Counted from the stretch's first letter, positions 9,001 through 16,776 are shown. The stretch: 54,344 nucleotides of DNA from Sphingomonas sp. (GCA_019744885.1 JAIETY010000098.1:1-54344), one strand, 5' to 3'. The notes: generated from the letters alone by a model not told the origin. Made by a program: numbers and translations.

Positions 9001-9051
9001 ACCAGCGCAGGCGGCAATGCAACGCTGCTCAGCCTTGACGAAGGCGCCTAG
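6010..9051 (+). CDS. putA: Bifunctional proline dehydrogenase / L-glutamate gamma-semialdehyde dehydrogenase
   Basis: Oxidises proline to glutamate in two steps. The 1013-residue protein lacks the N-terminal ribbon-helix-helix DNA-binding domain of enteric PutA, so it is catalytic only. The FAD-dependent PRODH barrel covers roughly 150-480 (RLVKGAYWDSEIK, YAPVGGHRDLLAYLVRRLL). The aldehyde dehydrogenase domain covers about 560-1000, with general base Glu in IAETGG and nucleophile Cys in SAGQRCSALR. Between them, residues ~525-560 are encoded by a REP-type palindrome (VSSEVETQ...GPSTALGTNGG) inserted in frame. The start is uncertain: ATG at 6010 is used, but ATG at 6046 is possible. Confidence 0.95.
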   Translation: MLADVTSTPRETMKKLHRASEPDVLKGLLERAAATPDSRNRILGHASGLLADLRAAQGKGWVNRFLQEYRLNSSEGVALLSLAEAFLRVPDPETADLLIADKLGDADWRAHTGQSSSALVNTATWGLVIGRALVGEGEKQSALRRLIARAGEPFVRQAVGAAMKMMGEIFVMGRSIDEAMRRMAKPEHAGFTASFDMLGEAARTTADAERYFRSYVQAIDAVGGNAKAGHSISVKLSALHPRYEVARWDDCVPALTEMLEALAVQAAGKGIALTVDAEESERLEMSLDIIGAVAALPALKGWDGFGMAVQAYGKRARPVIAWANDLGRVMNVRLVKGAYWDSEIKRTQVEGLSDYPLFTRKAATDVSYLACARDMLEAENIRPAFASHNALTVATIIDWAGNSRDFEFQRLHGMGDGLYERLVREHGYHCRIYAPVGGHRDLLAYLVRRLLENGANSSFVHQLADERLSEDEILADPVEKIASVGGTRHPSIPLPVDLFGSGRRNSSGIDLADRVALADIAKTVSKPTPFVSSEVETQATGESRGAGPSTALGTNGGGGVHQVGHAITRSHAAFPAWSTTPVAERAACLDRLADLLEQHSEELMAICVQEAFKTIPDALGEVREAVDFCRYYAQQALDGLQPIELPGPTGERNVLHMAGRGVWATISPWNFPLAIFLGQTVAALVTGNTVVAKPAPQTPRIAAKAVQLAWRAGVPEDALILVPGGPEVGAALTADPRVMGVAFTGSTATARKIARALLDDDTRPIVPLIAETGGINAMIVDSTALPEQVVQDVVTSAFRSAGQRCSALRLLLLQEEIADSVIDMLSGAMDLLILGDPADPRTDVGPVIDRAAYNKLMAYRAEQEPRIIKTLDAPTTGLFVPPTLIRLTSPEDLMQEWFGPILHVATWPAGKLAETIERVNAKGYGLTMGLHSRIARAGELAEERAKVGNLYINRSMIGAVVGSQPFGGEGLSGTGPKAGGPHYLARFCVERLTSTDTTSAGGNATLLSLDEGA
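7590..7685. repeat. REP-like palindromic repeat inside putA
   Basis: CCGTTC followed by the hairpin-forming 22-mer at 7600-7621 (GTGTCGAGCGA then AGTCGAGACAC), then a GC-rich tail ending in a G-run. It shares its core TCGAGCGA-R-GTCGAGA with the REP pair at 33915-33980. It keeps the putA frame open and adds about 35 residues to the interdomain linker. Confidence 0.75.
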
Positions 9052-10214
9052 GCCCGCTCGGGCGCACTCGGCAGCGCGTACGGCATGACCATTGTCCCGT
9101 CGGGCGCTGCCGTAAAGGTGGTCTGGGTCGGATAGGCAAAGGCGATCCCCTCGGCAGCGAAGCGCTTCAGGATGGCGATGCCGACGTCATGCCGCGCCTG
9201 ATACCACGGGTCGAAGGCCGGGCTCGGCGTGTCATATTCGAGCTCGACGTCGAGACTGCTCGCGCCGAACGCGGCAAAGCCCGATTGCACGAACACTTGC
9301 CCACACCCTTCGACTTCCTCGCGCAGGATCGCGGGCAGCCGCGCGATCACATCGGGTGGTGTCTGCGACACCAGCCCGAGCACGAACTTCTGCCGCCGGT
9401 GTTCGCGCCGCGTGATGTTGCGGATTTCCTTTTCGAGCAACTGCTTGTTGGCGATGATATGCTCTTCGCCCGTCGTTGGCCGAACGCGCGTCGATTTCAG
9501 GCCGATTTCCTCGACCGTGCCAGTGGTCTGGTCGAAGCTGATCACGTCGCCGACGCGAAAAGGGCGGTCGAGGATGATCGCGATTGCCGCGAACAGATCG
9601 GCGAAAATCCCTTGTGCGGCCAGACCGATCGCGATGCCGCCGACGCCCAGCCCCGCGATCAGCCCGGTGACGTTGACGCCGATATTGTCGAGCACCACCA
9701 CCAACGCGATCGCGAACACCGCGAAGGTCACGATGATGCGGATGATGTTGATCGCGCTCGACAGCGCTTCGCCATTGCTGCGCTCTGGCCCGCTGTGATG
9801 TTCGACCGCGCCGATGATCAACTCGCGTGCCCAGAGTGCCCCCTGGAAGACGGCAGCGACCGTGAACAGCGTCTTGATGACGGCGGCGACACCGCTCGGC
9901 GGGCCGGCGATTCCGCTCGCCAGTTCGATCCCGGTCATCACGATGAAGACATTGCCCGTGCGCGATAGCGTCCGCCCGGCGACCCGCCACCAGCCGACAT
10001 CGCCCGGCCGGTCGCGGTTGCACATGCGCACCCCGAAACCGCGAATGGCGCGCAGCACGATGATGGCCAGCACCGCGACACTCGCCGCCACGCCGATCAG
10101 CACCCAGTGATGCTCGATCCAGAACAGGCTGTCGGCATAGAGCTGCGCCAGGTCGAGGTCGACCTCACGCATGTTGGTTGCGCGCGTCGGCGCGGGGGCA
10201 GAAGAAGTGGCCAT
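9048..10214 (-). CDS. Small-conductance mechanosensitive channel (MscS family)
   Basis: Inner-membrane tension-gated channel that releases solutes on hypo-osmotic shock. About 388 residues: N-terminal TM helix (HHWVLIGVAASVAVLAIIVL), further TM segments to ~200, then the pore helix VTGLIAGLGVGGIAIGLAAQ, with the glycine/alanine-rich pattern characteristic of MscS TM3. The cytoplasmic beta domain follows (PFRVGDVISFDQTTGTVEEIGLKSTRVR). ATG 10214 was selected for GAGGAG 5 bases upstream. Convergent with putA, with a 4-bp overlap of the stop regions. Confidence 0.93.
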   Translation of the reverse strand: MATSSAPAPTRATNMREVDLDLAQLYADSLFWIEHHWVLIGVAASVAVLAIIVLRAIRGFGVRMCNRDRPGDVGWWRVAGRTLSRTGNVFIVMTGIELASGIAGPPSGVAAVIKTLFTVAAVFQGALWARELIIGAVEHHSGPERSNGEALSSAINIIRIIVTFAVFAIALVVVLDNIGVNVTGLIAGLGVGGIAIGLAAQGIFADLFAAIAIILDRPFRVGDVISFDQTTGTVEEIGLKSTRVRPTTGEEHIIANKQLLEKEIRNITRREHRRQKFVLGLVSQTPPDVIARLPAILREEVEGCGQVFVQSGFAAFGASSLDVELEYDTPSPAFDPWYQARHDVGIAILKRFAAEGIAFAYPTQTTFTAAPDGTMVMPYALPSAPERA

Positions 10215-10264
10215 GATGCTCCTCATCCGCATCGCTTACGGCGCCGACAGCCGGTCGGGAAGGG

Positions 10265-11341
10265 CTAGGCGGTGCGGCAGGGGGGAGGATCGCGGACCTT
10301 CCAGTTGTTCAGCAAGCGTTGCGCGGGCCGTTCGACCCCGTGGAACAGCCATACCGAACTTGCCAGCACCATCGCCAGATAAAGCGCAATCAGCGCAAGC
10401 GGCACGTCGCTCGCATCGCGCACGAATGCCAGCTTGAACGCGAAGAACAGCAGGTAATGCGCCAGATAGGTCGAATAGCTGATCTGGCCGAGATAATGGA
10501 GCGCGCGCCCCTCAAGCGGATTGCCCCGCGCGCCCGACGTCAGCGCCAGCGCGAGCAGGGCGGCAGCGAACAGCAAGGGTACGGTCAGCGTCTCAGGCAT
10601 GCCGAGCGCCCAACCGCTCGCGGCGCCAACCGCGACCAGAAGTGCTGCCACCGCAGCATCGCGGCGGTCCCGCCAGCGCTGCCACAGCGCCGCCACGGCC
10701 GTGCCTGCACCGAATTCGGCGAGGCAGCGGACGACCCCGAAGCGGGTGATATCGGTGCCGAGCGTTGTCGCGCCGCCAGCCTGCAGGATCAGGTGCAGCA
10801 GCGTGATCATCCCCGCGACCGCGCCAACCACCGCCCACCCCGGCAGCCGCCGCCAATCGACCGCGAACACGGCCCAGGGAAAGACCAGATAGGCCGCCAG
10901 CTCACAACTGATCGACCACGCCGGATCATTCCAGCCCAGGGCGTGCGTGAACCCCCAATTCTGGAGTAACAGCACATGCAGCGGCAGTTCATCGAACGGG
11001 AAGCGCGTCGGATCATGCCGCCCGGTCACCGCCAGCAACAGCGCGAGCGCGACGCCCGCGCCCAATATCACCAGATGCAGCGGCCAGATCCGCGCGATTC
11101 GCCGCCACAGGAAGCGCGGCACGCCCGCCGGCCCCTCCACCCGCAACCGCTCGGCATAGGTCAGCCAGATCACAAAGCCCGACATCAGAAAGAAGAAATC
11201 GACCGCCAGATAGCCCTTGGCGAGCACGGCTTCGACGGCGCGCGGCAGTCCTGCGATGCTGCCCCTGATGTGGAACAGCACGACAAACCACGCCGCCAGC
11301 CCGCGCACGCTGGTCAGCGCGCGAAGTTCGGGCGCGGTCAT
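10265..11341 (-). CDS. Acyltransferase family 3 membrane protein (OafA/YrhL-like)
   Basis: 358-residue polytopic protein of the acyltransferase-3 family, which O-acetylates or otherwise acylates surface polysaccharides across the inner membrane. The N-terminus has the hallmark RALTSVRGLAAWFVVLFHI (Arg and essential His), then FFLMSGFVIWLTYAERL. About ten TM segments follow. The start at 11341 overlaps the upstream ligase stop as ATGA, so the two genes are translationally coupled. Likely decorates the exopolysaccharide built by neighbouring genes. A much longer frame upstream is out-of-frame shadow of the ligase. Confidence 0.9.
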   Translation of the reverse strand: MTAPELRALTSVRGLAAWFVVLFHIRGSIAGLPRAVEAVLAKGYLAVDFFFLMSGFVIWLTYAERLRVEGPAGVPRFLWRRIARIWPLHLVILGAGVALALLLAVTGRHDPTRFPFDELPLHVLLLQNWGFTHALGWNDPAWSISCELAAYLVFPWAVFAVDWRRLPGWAVVGAVAGMITLLHLILQAGGATTLGTDITRFGVVRCLAEFGAGTAVAALWQRWRDRRDAAVAALLVAVGAASGWALGMPETLTVPLLFAAALLALALTSGARGNPLEGRALHYLGQISYSTYLAHYLLFFAFKLAFVRDASDVPLALIALYLAMVLASSVWLFHGVERPAQRLLNNWKVRDPPPCRTA

Positions 11342-12699
11342 GCCGCCGCGACCGGCGGTGCGGTCGGACGTTTGCGTCGGAACGGCTGCCACAATGTCTC
11401 CGCCCGTTTGCGTGCGAGATAGATATCGAGCCCGATTTGCGCGCCGATCAGCATGTAAATGAACGGCTGGAACGCGATGGCGACGAAGGCCGCGCCGAGC
11501 AGATAGACGATATGCGCGGTTTGCAGCGCGCTCGCCAATTGCACGGCCCAGGCGAGCTGTTCTTCCTTGCGATGGCGTTGCCGGATCACTTCCATCCGGA
11601 AGATGCCCGCAACATTGATCAGCAGCCACAGCCCGAGCCCGAAATAACCCTGTTCGCCGAGCATTTCGAAATAGGCGCTGTGGTAAGCGCGCGCCTTGTC
11701 GATTTCGAGCTTGCGTTCGAACGCAATGTTGTTGCCCTCGCCGGTCGCCTTCACCGTTTCGAAGCGGATGTGGTTGCCGCGATAGGCCTCAAACCCGCCG
11801 CCAAACGGATGCGTTTTCACATAGTCCGCCGTCCATGCCCACACCGCGACGCGCGTCGACGCCGAACTATCCCCCTGATAACCTTTGATCGTCTGCATGC
11901 GTTCGATGAATGACGGCGGCAGGAAGGGATAGATCACCACCGGCGACGCGGCGATCAGCGCCAGGTACATCAGGCGCCGCTTGGCATCGCGCAGCATCAG
12001 CGCGGCGAGCAGGATGATGCACAGCAAGCCCGTGCGCGTTGAGGTGCCGATCGGGATCAGCAGGCAGGCGAACACCAGCGCATAGCAATAGACCGAGACC
12101 TTCCAATTGGGCGGGAAGATCGTCCCGTGCCGCGTGAACCACAGCACCAGCGGCACCATTGCCACGGCGACCGTCGAAATCGTGCTGCCTTCGTACAGCC
12201 CCGAATTGCTTGTTACGATCAGGTTGAGCGCGCCATAGCCGCCGCCTGAGAAGACAGTCTTGATGCCGCCGACGACGATGATCGATGCCGCCGACAGGAT
12301 CATGAACAGCAGCATCGCCTCGATCCGCAGCCGCGTGCGCAAGGTGAGCGGCAGGAAGATCGCAAAGGCGAGCGCTTTCCACACCCAGTCCCATTTGCCG
12401 GCGGCATCGACCGGGAAATCGGCGTATTGCGTGGTCACCGCGCAGTAGATCAGCATTGCCAGCAGCATGATCTGACGCGGGGCGACGCGCGTGTCGCGCT
12501 TGTCGTCGGCGACCAGCCAGCCGCCGACCGCGAGCACCACCGCAATCAGTGAAATCGGCACCGAATTGAGCAGCAAATAGGTCAGCCGCTGCGGCGAGAC
12601 GAGATCGATATAGACATAGGAAAGCACGAACAGGAACGGCCGACGAAAGCCGAGGCCGAACAGCGCAAACAGAAAGCCGACAAAGACGAGATCACGCAC
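11338..12699 (-). CDS. O-antigen ligase-type protein, exosortase-A-associated
   Basis: 453-residue membrane protein of the Wzy/WaaL superfamily, close in pattern to the putative O-glycosylation ligase found with exosortase A systems (N-terminus RDLVFVGFLFALFGLGFRRPFLFVLSYVYIDLVSPQRL is split here by family-typical residues). It has roughly 11-12 TM helices. A large periplasmic loop (about 260-350) contains TSTRTGLL before it and HSAYFEMLGEQGYFGLGLW, the conserved Wzy_C region. GTG start with no strong SD; probably coupled to the small broken frame upstream. Acts on lipid-linked glycans at the periplasmic face. Confidence 0.85.
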   Translation of the reverse strand: MRDLVFVGFLFALFGLGFRRPFLFVLSYVYIDLVSPQRLTYLLLNSVPISLIAVVLAVGGWLVADDKRDTRVAPRQIMLLAMLIYCAVTTQYADFPVDAAGKWDWVWKALAFAIFLPLTLRTRLRIEAMLLFMILSAASIIVVGGIKTVFSGGGYGALNLIVTSNSGLYEGSTISTVAVAMVPLVLWFTRHGTIFPPNWKVSVYCYALVFACLLIPIGTSTRTGLLCIILLAALMLRDAKRRLMYLALIAASPVVIYPFLPPSFIERMQTIKGYQGDSSASTRVAVWAWTADYVKTHPFGGGFEAYRGNHIRFETVKATGEGNNIAFERKLEIDKARAYHSAYFEMLGEQGYFGLGLWLLINVAGIFRMEVIRQRHRKEEQLAWAVQLASALQTAHIVYLLGAAFVAIAFQPFIYMLIGAQIGLDIYLARKRAETLWQPFRRKRPTAPPVAAA

Positions 12700-12815
12700 G
12701 CGGATCGTCCTTCGGCGCCGGGTCTTCCTTATCGAGATCGGGGCGGCGCATCAGGATGATCGCCGCGATCATCATCAGCAAATGGCTGAGCCCGAGCGCG
12801 AAATTGTCGATCATG
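12692..12815 (-). pseudogene. Possible frameshifted ~40-codon membrane peptide upstream of the ligase
   Basis: From ATG 12815 the minus strand reads MIDNFALGLSH. It then loses frame at an A4 run (12780-12783, T4 on this strand). The next frame continues LLMMIAAIILMRRPDLDKED to a stop that overlaps the ligase GTG by 8 bp. Removing one base would give a continuous small single-pass protein. It could be a real inactivation, a sequencing indel, or chance; the coupling geometry supports a genuine former gene. Confidence 0.4.
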
Positions 12816-12921
12816 GCCCTGCCTGTCGCCTGGGGGGCGGCGACCGTGCCGCGCCCTTTTTCCGGCATAGGCCCGGCCGGGTTGACGCGGCGTTAAACAC
12901 TCGCGTGGCAAGGCGCTGGCC

Positions 12922-14163
12922 ATGCGGATTCTGCATATTCTCGACCATGGTCTGCCGCTGCATAGCGGCTATACCTTTCGCACCCGTGCGATCCTGAAAG
13001 CGCAGATCGCGCGCGGCTGGCAGGTCGCGGCGGTCACCGGTCCGCGCCACGGTGACGCGCCTGCGTTGGCAGAAACCGTCGATGGTATCGACTTTCACCG
13101 GACGCCGCCTACGGTCCCGGCACGCGCACCGCTTGGCGAGTGGCGCGAGATCAGCGCCTTTGCTGATCGCATCGGCGACGTGATCGCCGATTTTCGCCCC
13201 GACATTCTGCATGCGCATTCGCCCGTGCTCGACGCGCTCGCCGCGCTGCGGGCGCGCAAGCGGTTCGGCTTGCCTTTGGTCTATGAAATCCGGGCGTTCT
13301 GGGAAGATGCGGCGGTCGGCAATGAGACCGGCACCGAAGGATCGCTGCGCTACCGCGCGACCCGGCTGCTTGAGACCTGGGCCGTGCGCCGCGCTGATGC
13401 GGTTGCGGTGATCTGCGAAGGGCTGCGCGGTGATCTGGTCGCGCGCGACATCGATCCGGCGAAAATCATGGTGTCGCCCAATGGCGTCGACCTGACGCTT
13501 TTCGGCGATCCCGCACCTTATGACGCCGCGCTCGCTGCACAGCTTGGCGTGACCGGCGACGAAGTGATCGGCTTTATCGGCAGCTTCTATGCCTATGAAG
13601 GGCTCGACGACCTGATCGCGGCAATGCCCGCGCTCGTCGCCGCACGCCCGCGCGCGAAGCTGGTGCTGGTCGGCGGCGGGCCCTGCGAGGAGGCTTTGCG
13701 CGCGCAGGCGGCGGCGTCGCCCGTGGCGGGGCATATCCATTTCGTCGGGCGCGTGCCGCATCAGCAGGTCGAGCGTTATTACAGCATCATCGATGTGCTG
13801 GCCTATCCGCGCAAGAAGATGCGGCTGACCGACCTCGTCACGCCGCTCAAGCCGCTCGAAGCGATGGCGCAGGGCCGACTGGTGGCGGCGTCCGACGTCG
13901 GCGGCCACCGCGAGCTGATCGAAGACGGCGTCACCGGCACCTTGTTCGCGCCCGATGACCCGGCCGCAATGGCCGCGGCGCTTGCGGCCTTGCTCGCGGA
14001 TCGCGACGGATGGGACGCGCGCCGCGCACGCGGCCGTGCTTTCGTCGCTGCCGAGCGGAATTGGGCCGTCAATGTCGGGCGTTATGAGCCTGTTTACCAA
14101 AAGCTAACCGAAAAAGCCGATACGCTGAAGCCATGGTCTCGTCCTTCCGCCGCTCGCGCCTGA
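12922..14163 (+). CDS. Glycosyltransferase family 4, exosortase-A/PEP-CTERM-associated type
   Basis: 413-residue GT-B enzyme. It begins MRILHILDHGLPLHSGYTFR, the signature of the exosortase-A-associated glycosyltransferase subfamily. The N-terminal acceptor domain runs to ~170. The C-terminal nucleotide-sugar domain has GFIGSFYAYEGLDDLI, and the E-x7-E-like segment PLEAMAQGRLVAASDVGGHRE near residue 310. Cytoplasmic, transferring a sugar to a lipid-linked glycan for export. Divergent from the ligase operon, and its 3' end overlaps the next gene by 31 bp. No exosortase gene lies in the window. Confidence 0.9.
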   Translation: MRILHILDHGLPLHSGYTFRTRAILKAQIARGWQVAAVTGPRHGDAPALAETVDGIDFHRTPPTVPARAPLGEWREISAFADRIGDVIADFRPDILHAHSPVLDALAALRARKRFGLPLVYEIRAFWEDAAVGNETGTEGSLRYRATRLLETWAVRRADAVAVICEGLRGDLVARDIDPAKIMVSPNGVDLTLFGDPAPYDAALAAQLGVTGDEVIGFIGSFYAYEGLDDLIAAMPALVAARPRAKLVLVGGGPCEEALRAQAAASPVAGHIHFVGRVPHQQVERYYSIIDVLAYPRKKMRLTDLVTPLKPLEAMAQGRLVAASDVGGHRELIEDGVTGTLFAPDDPAAMAAALAALLADRDGWDARRARGRAFVAAERNWAVNVGRYEPVYQKLTEKADTLKPWSRPSAARA

Positions 14164-14960
14164 CGCTGCCCGTCGCGCCCACCGCCGCTGTCCTGACCGG
14201 ACTTGCCACCGCCGCAGCATTTGCGTTCATTCCCGGCGACACGCTCGAACGGCTGGTGAACGCAAGCGGGCTACCCGCCGTGGTCGCTGCGGCCGAACCG
14301 CCGCTGGGCGGCAACGCCAGGGCAGTGCTGATCATGCTCGGGGGGGGCTTTGTCGGCCTGCTCGTCTGGCTCGGCCTGTGGCCGCTGCTGGGCAGCCGGA
14401 GCATCACGTTGCGCTGGCCCGCCAAGCGGCAAGGCGACGAGGCAGACATGCCGCCGGTGCCGGTCCTGCGCCGGGGCGATGCCCATCCCGACGCCCCACC
14501 ACGCGCGCCGCTGTTCGCCCGCCGCGAGCTTGGCACGCCTTTTCTCGACATCCACGCCCGGCTGGTGGCCGGCCCGCTCGATGCCGTCCCCGATTCGGTC
14601 GCAGCGATGGACGAAGAGCGCGAAGTGCCCGACGATCTCGACATGCCGCTGGCGGCGTTTGACCCGGCCGCCTTTGCAGCAGCGACGGGCGAGCCCGTGC
14701 CGCTGCCGCGCTTTGCCCCCGGCGAACGCATCGAAACATTTGAACTGACCCCGATCCGCCGCGATCCGGTGCCGATGTTCGCGCAACCGCTGTCGCGCGA
14801 TGCCGACACCCCGCGCCCGGCGGTGCGTGATACCGAAGCAACGATCACCGCGCTGCTCGAACGGCTCGAACGCGGCGTGTCGACGCGGTCTGATCGCGTG
14901 CCGCGCGCCAGTGCTGATGCGGCGCGCGGCGCGCTGCGGCGGATCGCCACCGGCAGCTAA
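14133..14960 (+). CDS. Hypothetical two-TM membrane protein
   Basis: 275 residues, not assigned to a known function. Two hydrophobic segments (about 14-35 and 64-87, the second LIMLGGGFVGLLVWLGLWPLL) are followed by a long Pro/Asp-rich, probably disordered, cytoplasmic region. The terminal segment (ATITALLERLERGV) could form a short amphipathic helix. It starts inside the glycosyltransferase gene, so the two are coupled, which hints at a role in the same envelope pathway. I recall similar proteins in other sphingomonads, but I cannot check this here. Confidence 0.65.
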   Translation: MVSSFRRSRLTLPVAPTAAVLTGLATAAAFAFIPGDTLERLVNASGLPAVVAAAEPPLGGNARAVLIMLGGGFVGLLVWLGLWPLLGSRSITLRWPAKRQGDEADMPPVPVLRRGDAHPDAPPRAPLFARRELGTPFLDIHARLVAGPLDAVPDSVAAMDEEREVPDDLDMPLAAFDPAAFAAATGEPVPLPRFAPGERIETFELTPIRRDPVPMFAQPLSRDADTPRPAVRDTEATITALLERLERGVSTRSDRVPRASADAARGALRRIATGS

Positions 14961-15265
14961 TCCGCTTCAACCGTCAGCACTTCCAGATCGACCTCGACGC
15001 GTTGAGGCGCGCGGCGGACGGCAGCTACGGTCAGGTCTGCGACGAGATGCCCCGGCATCGGCACATCCAGGTCGCCCAGCCGCCCAATCCAGTTCTCCAA
15101 CGCAGCGGACGGCGATCCCGCCAGCGACAAGCGGTGGCGCGCCCCAGTGAAGGTCGCGCTCGCCCAGCGCCGCCAGTCATTGGCCGTTACGTCAATTGAA
15201 CATCCTGCATGCGCCGCGGTGCCCGCCAGACCGCGCGTCAGTGCCGCCCCGACATCGCGCGCCAT
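14957..15265 (-). CDS. Hypothetical protein (102 aa), coupled to a small HTH-like gene
   Basis: No family recognised. Sequence features: an Ala-rich start, WRRWASATFTGARHRLSL mid-protein and an acidic-hydrophobic end (VEVDLEVLTVEAD), suggesting a small alpha/beta domain. No signal peptide or TM helix. ATG 15265 shares the TGA of the upstream gene (TGATG-type overlap), so both are translated from one message. Convergent with the membrane protein gene at its 3' end. In a divergent arrangement with an S24 regulator, so it may belong to an SOS-controlled operon. Confidence 0.6.
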   Translation of the reverse strand: MARDVGAALTRGLAGTAAHAGCSIDVTANDWRRWASATFTGARHRLSLAGSPSAALENWIGRLGDLDVPMPGHLVADLTVAAVRRAPQRVEVDLEVLTVEAD

Positions 15266-15438
15266 CACGCTTGCTCCGCGATAAAGGCTTCGATCCGCGC
15301 GATCGTCGGAGGACGCAGGTTTCGTCCGCGCCGCAGATCGGGGATCAAATTCGGATCATTGACGGCGAGCCGCCCGAATCGCGCCGCGCTCATCCCACTC
15401 GCCCGCAAAAACCGATCCACTTTCACCAACATCGCCAT
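15265..15438 (-). CDS. Small helix-turn-helix-like protein (57 aa)
   Basis: A short gene starting at ATG 15438 (alternative 15432). It reads MAMLVKVDRFLRASGMSAAR followed by FGRLAVNDPNLIPDLRRGR and ends IARIEAFIAEQA. Helix, FGRLAVNDPNLI turn and LRRGR recognition-like segment resemble minimal XRE-type DNA-binding proteins (compare typical FG-x-A-x-ND-P-x-x-V-x-DLR-x-GR). Short relatives of this kind occur in alphaproteobacteria. It overlaps the next gene and faces the S24 regulator across an SOS-box-containing intergenic region, so it is probably controlled from there. Confidence 0.7.
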   Translation of the reverse strand: MAMLVKVDRFLRASGMSAARFGRLAVNDPNLIPDLRRGRNLRPPTIARIEAFIAEQA

Positions 15439-15462
15439 GTCTCACTCCCGACTCGCATCAAT

Positions 15463-15477
15463 GTTCACTTTGTGTTC
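15463..15477. promoter_or_regulatory. Alphaproteobacterial LexA (SOS) box
   Basis: GTTC-N7-GTTC (GTTCACTTTGTGTTC) matches the direct-repeat LexA operator known for alphaproteobacteria. It lies 25 bp before the minus-strand small gene and 48 bp before the S24 gene, in position to control either or both. Confidence 0.7.
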
Positions 15478-15495
15478 TCACTTTTCCGACTTGTC

Positions 15496-15509
15496 TAGGA
15501 AAATTCCTA
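15496..15509. promoter_or_regulatory. 14-bp perfect palindrome, candidate operator
   Basis: TAGGAAAATTCCTA is a perfect palindrome ending 16 bp before the S24 gene start. It is a candidate autoregulatory site for that protein. Confidence 0.5.
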
Positions 15510-15524
15510 TGGCTAGAAAAGATC

Positions 15525-16142
15525 ATGCAGAGCGATGATCCGCGCGCGGCCCTGAACGCGCTGGCAGCCGAACGCGGCGCGAGCCTCGCGGCGCTGTCGC
15601 GGCTGATCGGGCGCAACGCCGCCTATCTTCAACAATTCGTGCAGCGCGGGTCGCCGCGCCGCCTTGCCGAAACCGACCGACGGCTGATCGCGGCCTATCT
15701 GGGGGTCGACGAAGCCCTTCTCGGCGGCACCGATCGCCCGCCGCCGCTCGTGCGCGTGCCACGGATCGATGCGGCGGCGTCAGCGGGGCCGGGCGCGCTG
15801 GTCGATGAGGATCGGGCGGCGGGCGGTGAAGCGATCGACCCGGCACTGCTCCGGCGGCTCGGCGTACGTGCGGAAAATCTCTCGATCGTGACAGCGCGCG
15901 GTGACTCGATGCTACCGACGATTGCCGATGGCGATGAATTGCTGGTTGATCGCGCCGATTGTGCGCTGGGCAGCGGCGGGCTGTTCGTCGCGCGCATCGA
16001 CGGCGCGTTGGTCGTTAAGCGCCTCGCAAAGGGGCCGCAGGGCGTCGTCGTCAGCAGCGACAACCCGGCATATCCGCCGCTTGCCGTCGCCGCATTGGAG
16101 GTCGTTGGCCGGGTCGTCAGGCTGACGCGACGCCTGAAGTAA
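15525..16142 (+). CDS. S24-family (LexA/CI-like) transcriptional regulator
   Basis: 205-residue two-domain repressor-like protein. An N-terminal helix-turn-helix region is present (about 10-65, SLAALSRLIGRNAAYLQQFV). The C-terminal S24 peptidase-like domain has Ser128 in GDSMLPTIADGD and Lys165 in GALVVKRL, the Ser-Lys dyad of LexA/UmuD self-cleavage. The linker contains ASAG (~85-88), a plausible cleavage site. Likely a DNA-damage-responsive repressor that inactivates itself with RecA. A LexA box and a perfect palindrome lie upstream, consistent with SOS control and autoregulation. Confidence 0.88.
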   Translation: MQSDDPRAALNALAAERGASLAALSRLIGRNAAYLQQFVQRGSPRRLAETDRRLIAAYLGVDEALLGGTDRPPPLVRVPRIDAAASAGPGALVDEDRAAGGEAIDPALLRRLGVRAENLSIVTARGDSMLPTIADGDELLVDRADCALGSGGLFVARIDGALVVKRLAKGPQGVVVSSDNPAYPPLAVAALEVVGRVVRLTRRLK

Positions 16143-16146
16143 CCGC

Positions 16147-16326
16147 TTAGCGCGCGCGGTCGAGCAGCCAGATTCCCGTTGCCAGCACGATGCCGATGCC
16201 AAGCCCGATCAGGAAACCGATGGTCGGCTGGCCCCGGGTCGCACCGGCAAAAGCGCCGAAAACCGCGCCGATCGCGATCAGGACACCACCCGCCATTGAA
16301 GCGGGACGGGGGGAAGGGGTCGTCAT
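16147..16326 (-). CDS. Small two-TM membrane protein (59 aa)
   Basis: Frame of 59 residues from ATG 16326. Two hydrophobic glycine-rich segments (GGVLIAIGAVFGAFAGATRG and TIGFLIGLGIGIVLATGIWLL) are separated by a short polar turn, with a basic C-terminus (DRAR). Preceded by a purine-rich leader on this strand. Convergent with the S24 gene 4 bp away. Function unknown; an inner-membrane protein is the only safe statement. Confidence 0.65.
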   Translation of the reverse strand: MTTPSPRPASMAGGVLIAIGAVFGAFAGATRGQPTIGFLIGLGIGIVLATGIWLLDRAR

Positions 16327-16449
16327 GACGGCGCCCTGCCATGATCGCGCGGCGAGCGCCAGCCCGACAATTGCGCCACGACATGGCTTTCGCGATGTTT
16401 ACCAATACGCGTAATCGGAAGGTGGGAAGCTGTCGCTTAAGGCACGGCA

Positions 16450-16695
16450 ATGATTGCCGATCCCTTCGATCCCTTTCCCGACGAATCGCGCCTTGCCTGT
16501 TACATCGCCGATCGCGCGACGCTGGAGGCGGCGGTGACCCTGATGTCGGACCACGGGAATCTCGCCAGCCTCGAAGCCGCCGCGCGCGCCGACGCCAGCC
16601 GCAACCGCGGCAATGTCGCGGGCTTTTGCCGCTGGCGCCAGATTGAGCGGCTGATCGAAACGCTTTCCGCACCGCGCGACGGCACGTTGCACTGA
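16450..16695 (+). CDS. Hypothetical 81-aa protein
   Basis: Small soluble protein with acidic start (MIADPFDPFPDE) and helical remainder ending ERLIETLSAPRDGTLH. Not recognised. AGGCACGG precedes the start. The composition and codon usage look native. It stands alone ahead of tamA, about 80 bp upstream of it. Confidence 0.55.
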   Translation: MIADPFDPFPDESRLACYIADRATLEAAVTLMSDHGNLASLEAAARADASRNRGNVAGFCRWRQIERLIETLSAPRDGTLH

Positions 16696-16776
16696 TCCCT
16701 CGGCGCGTCCGGTCGCGCCCGATCGTTGCACCACCGGGCCTGTTGCTGCGCGTACATGCCCGCTAGAGCGGGGCGC

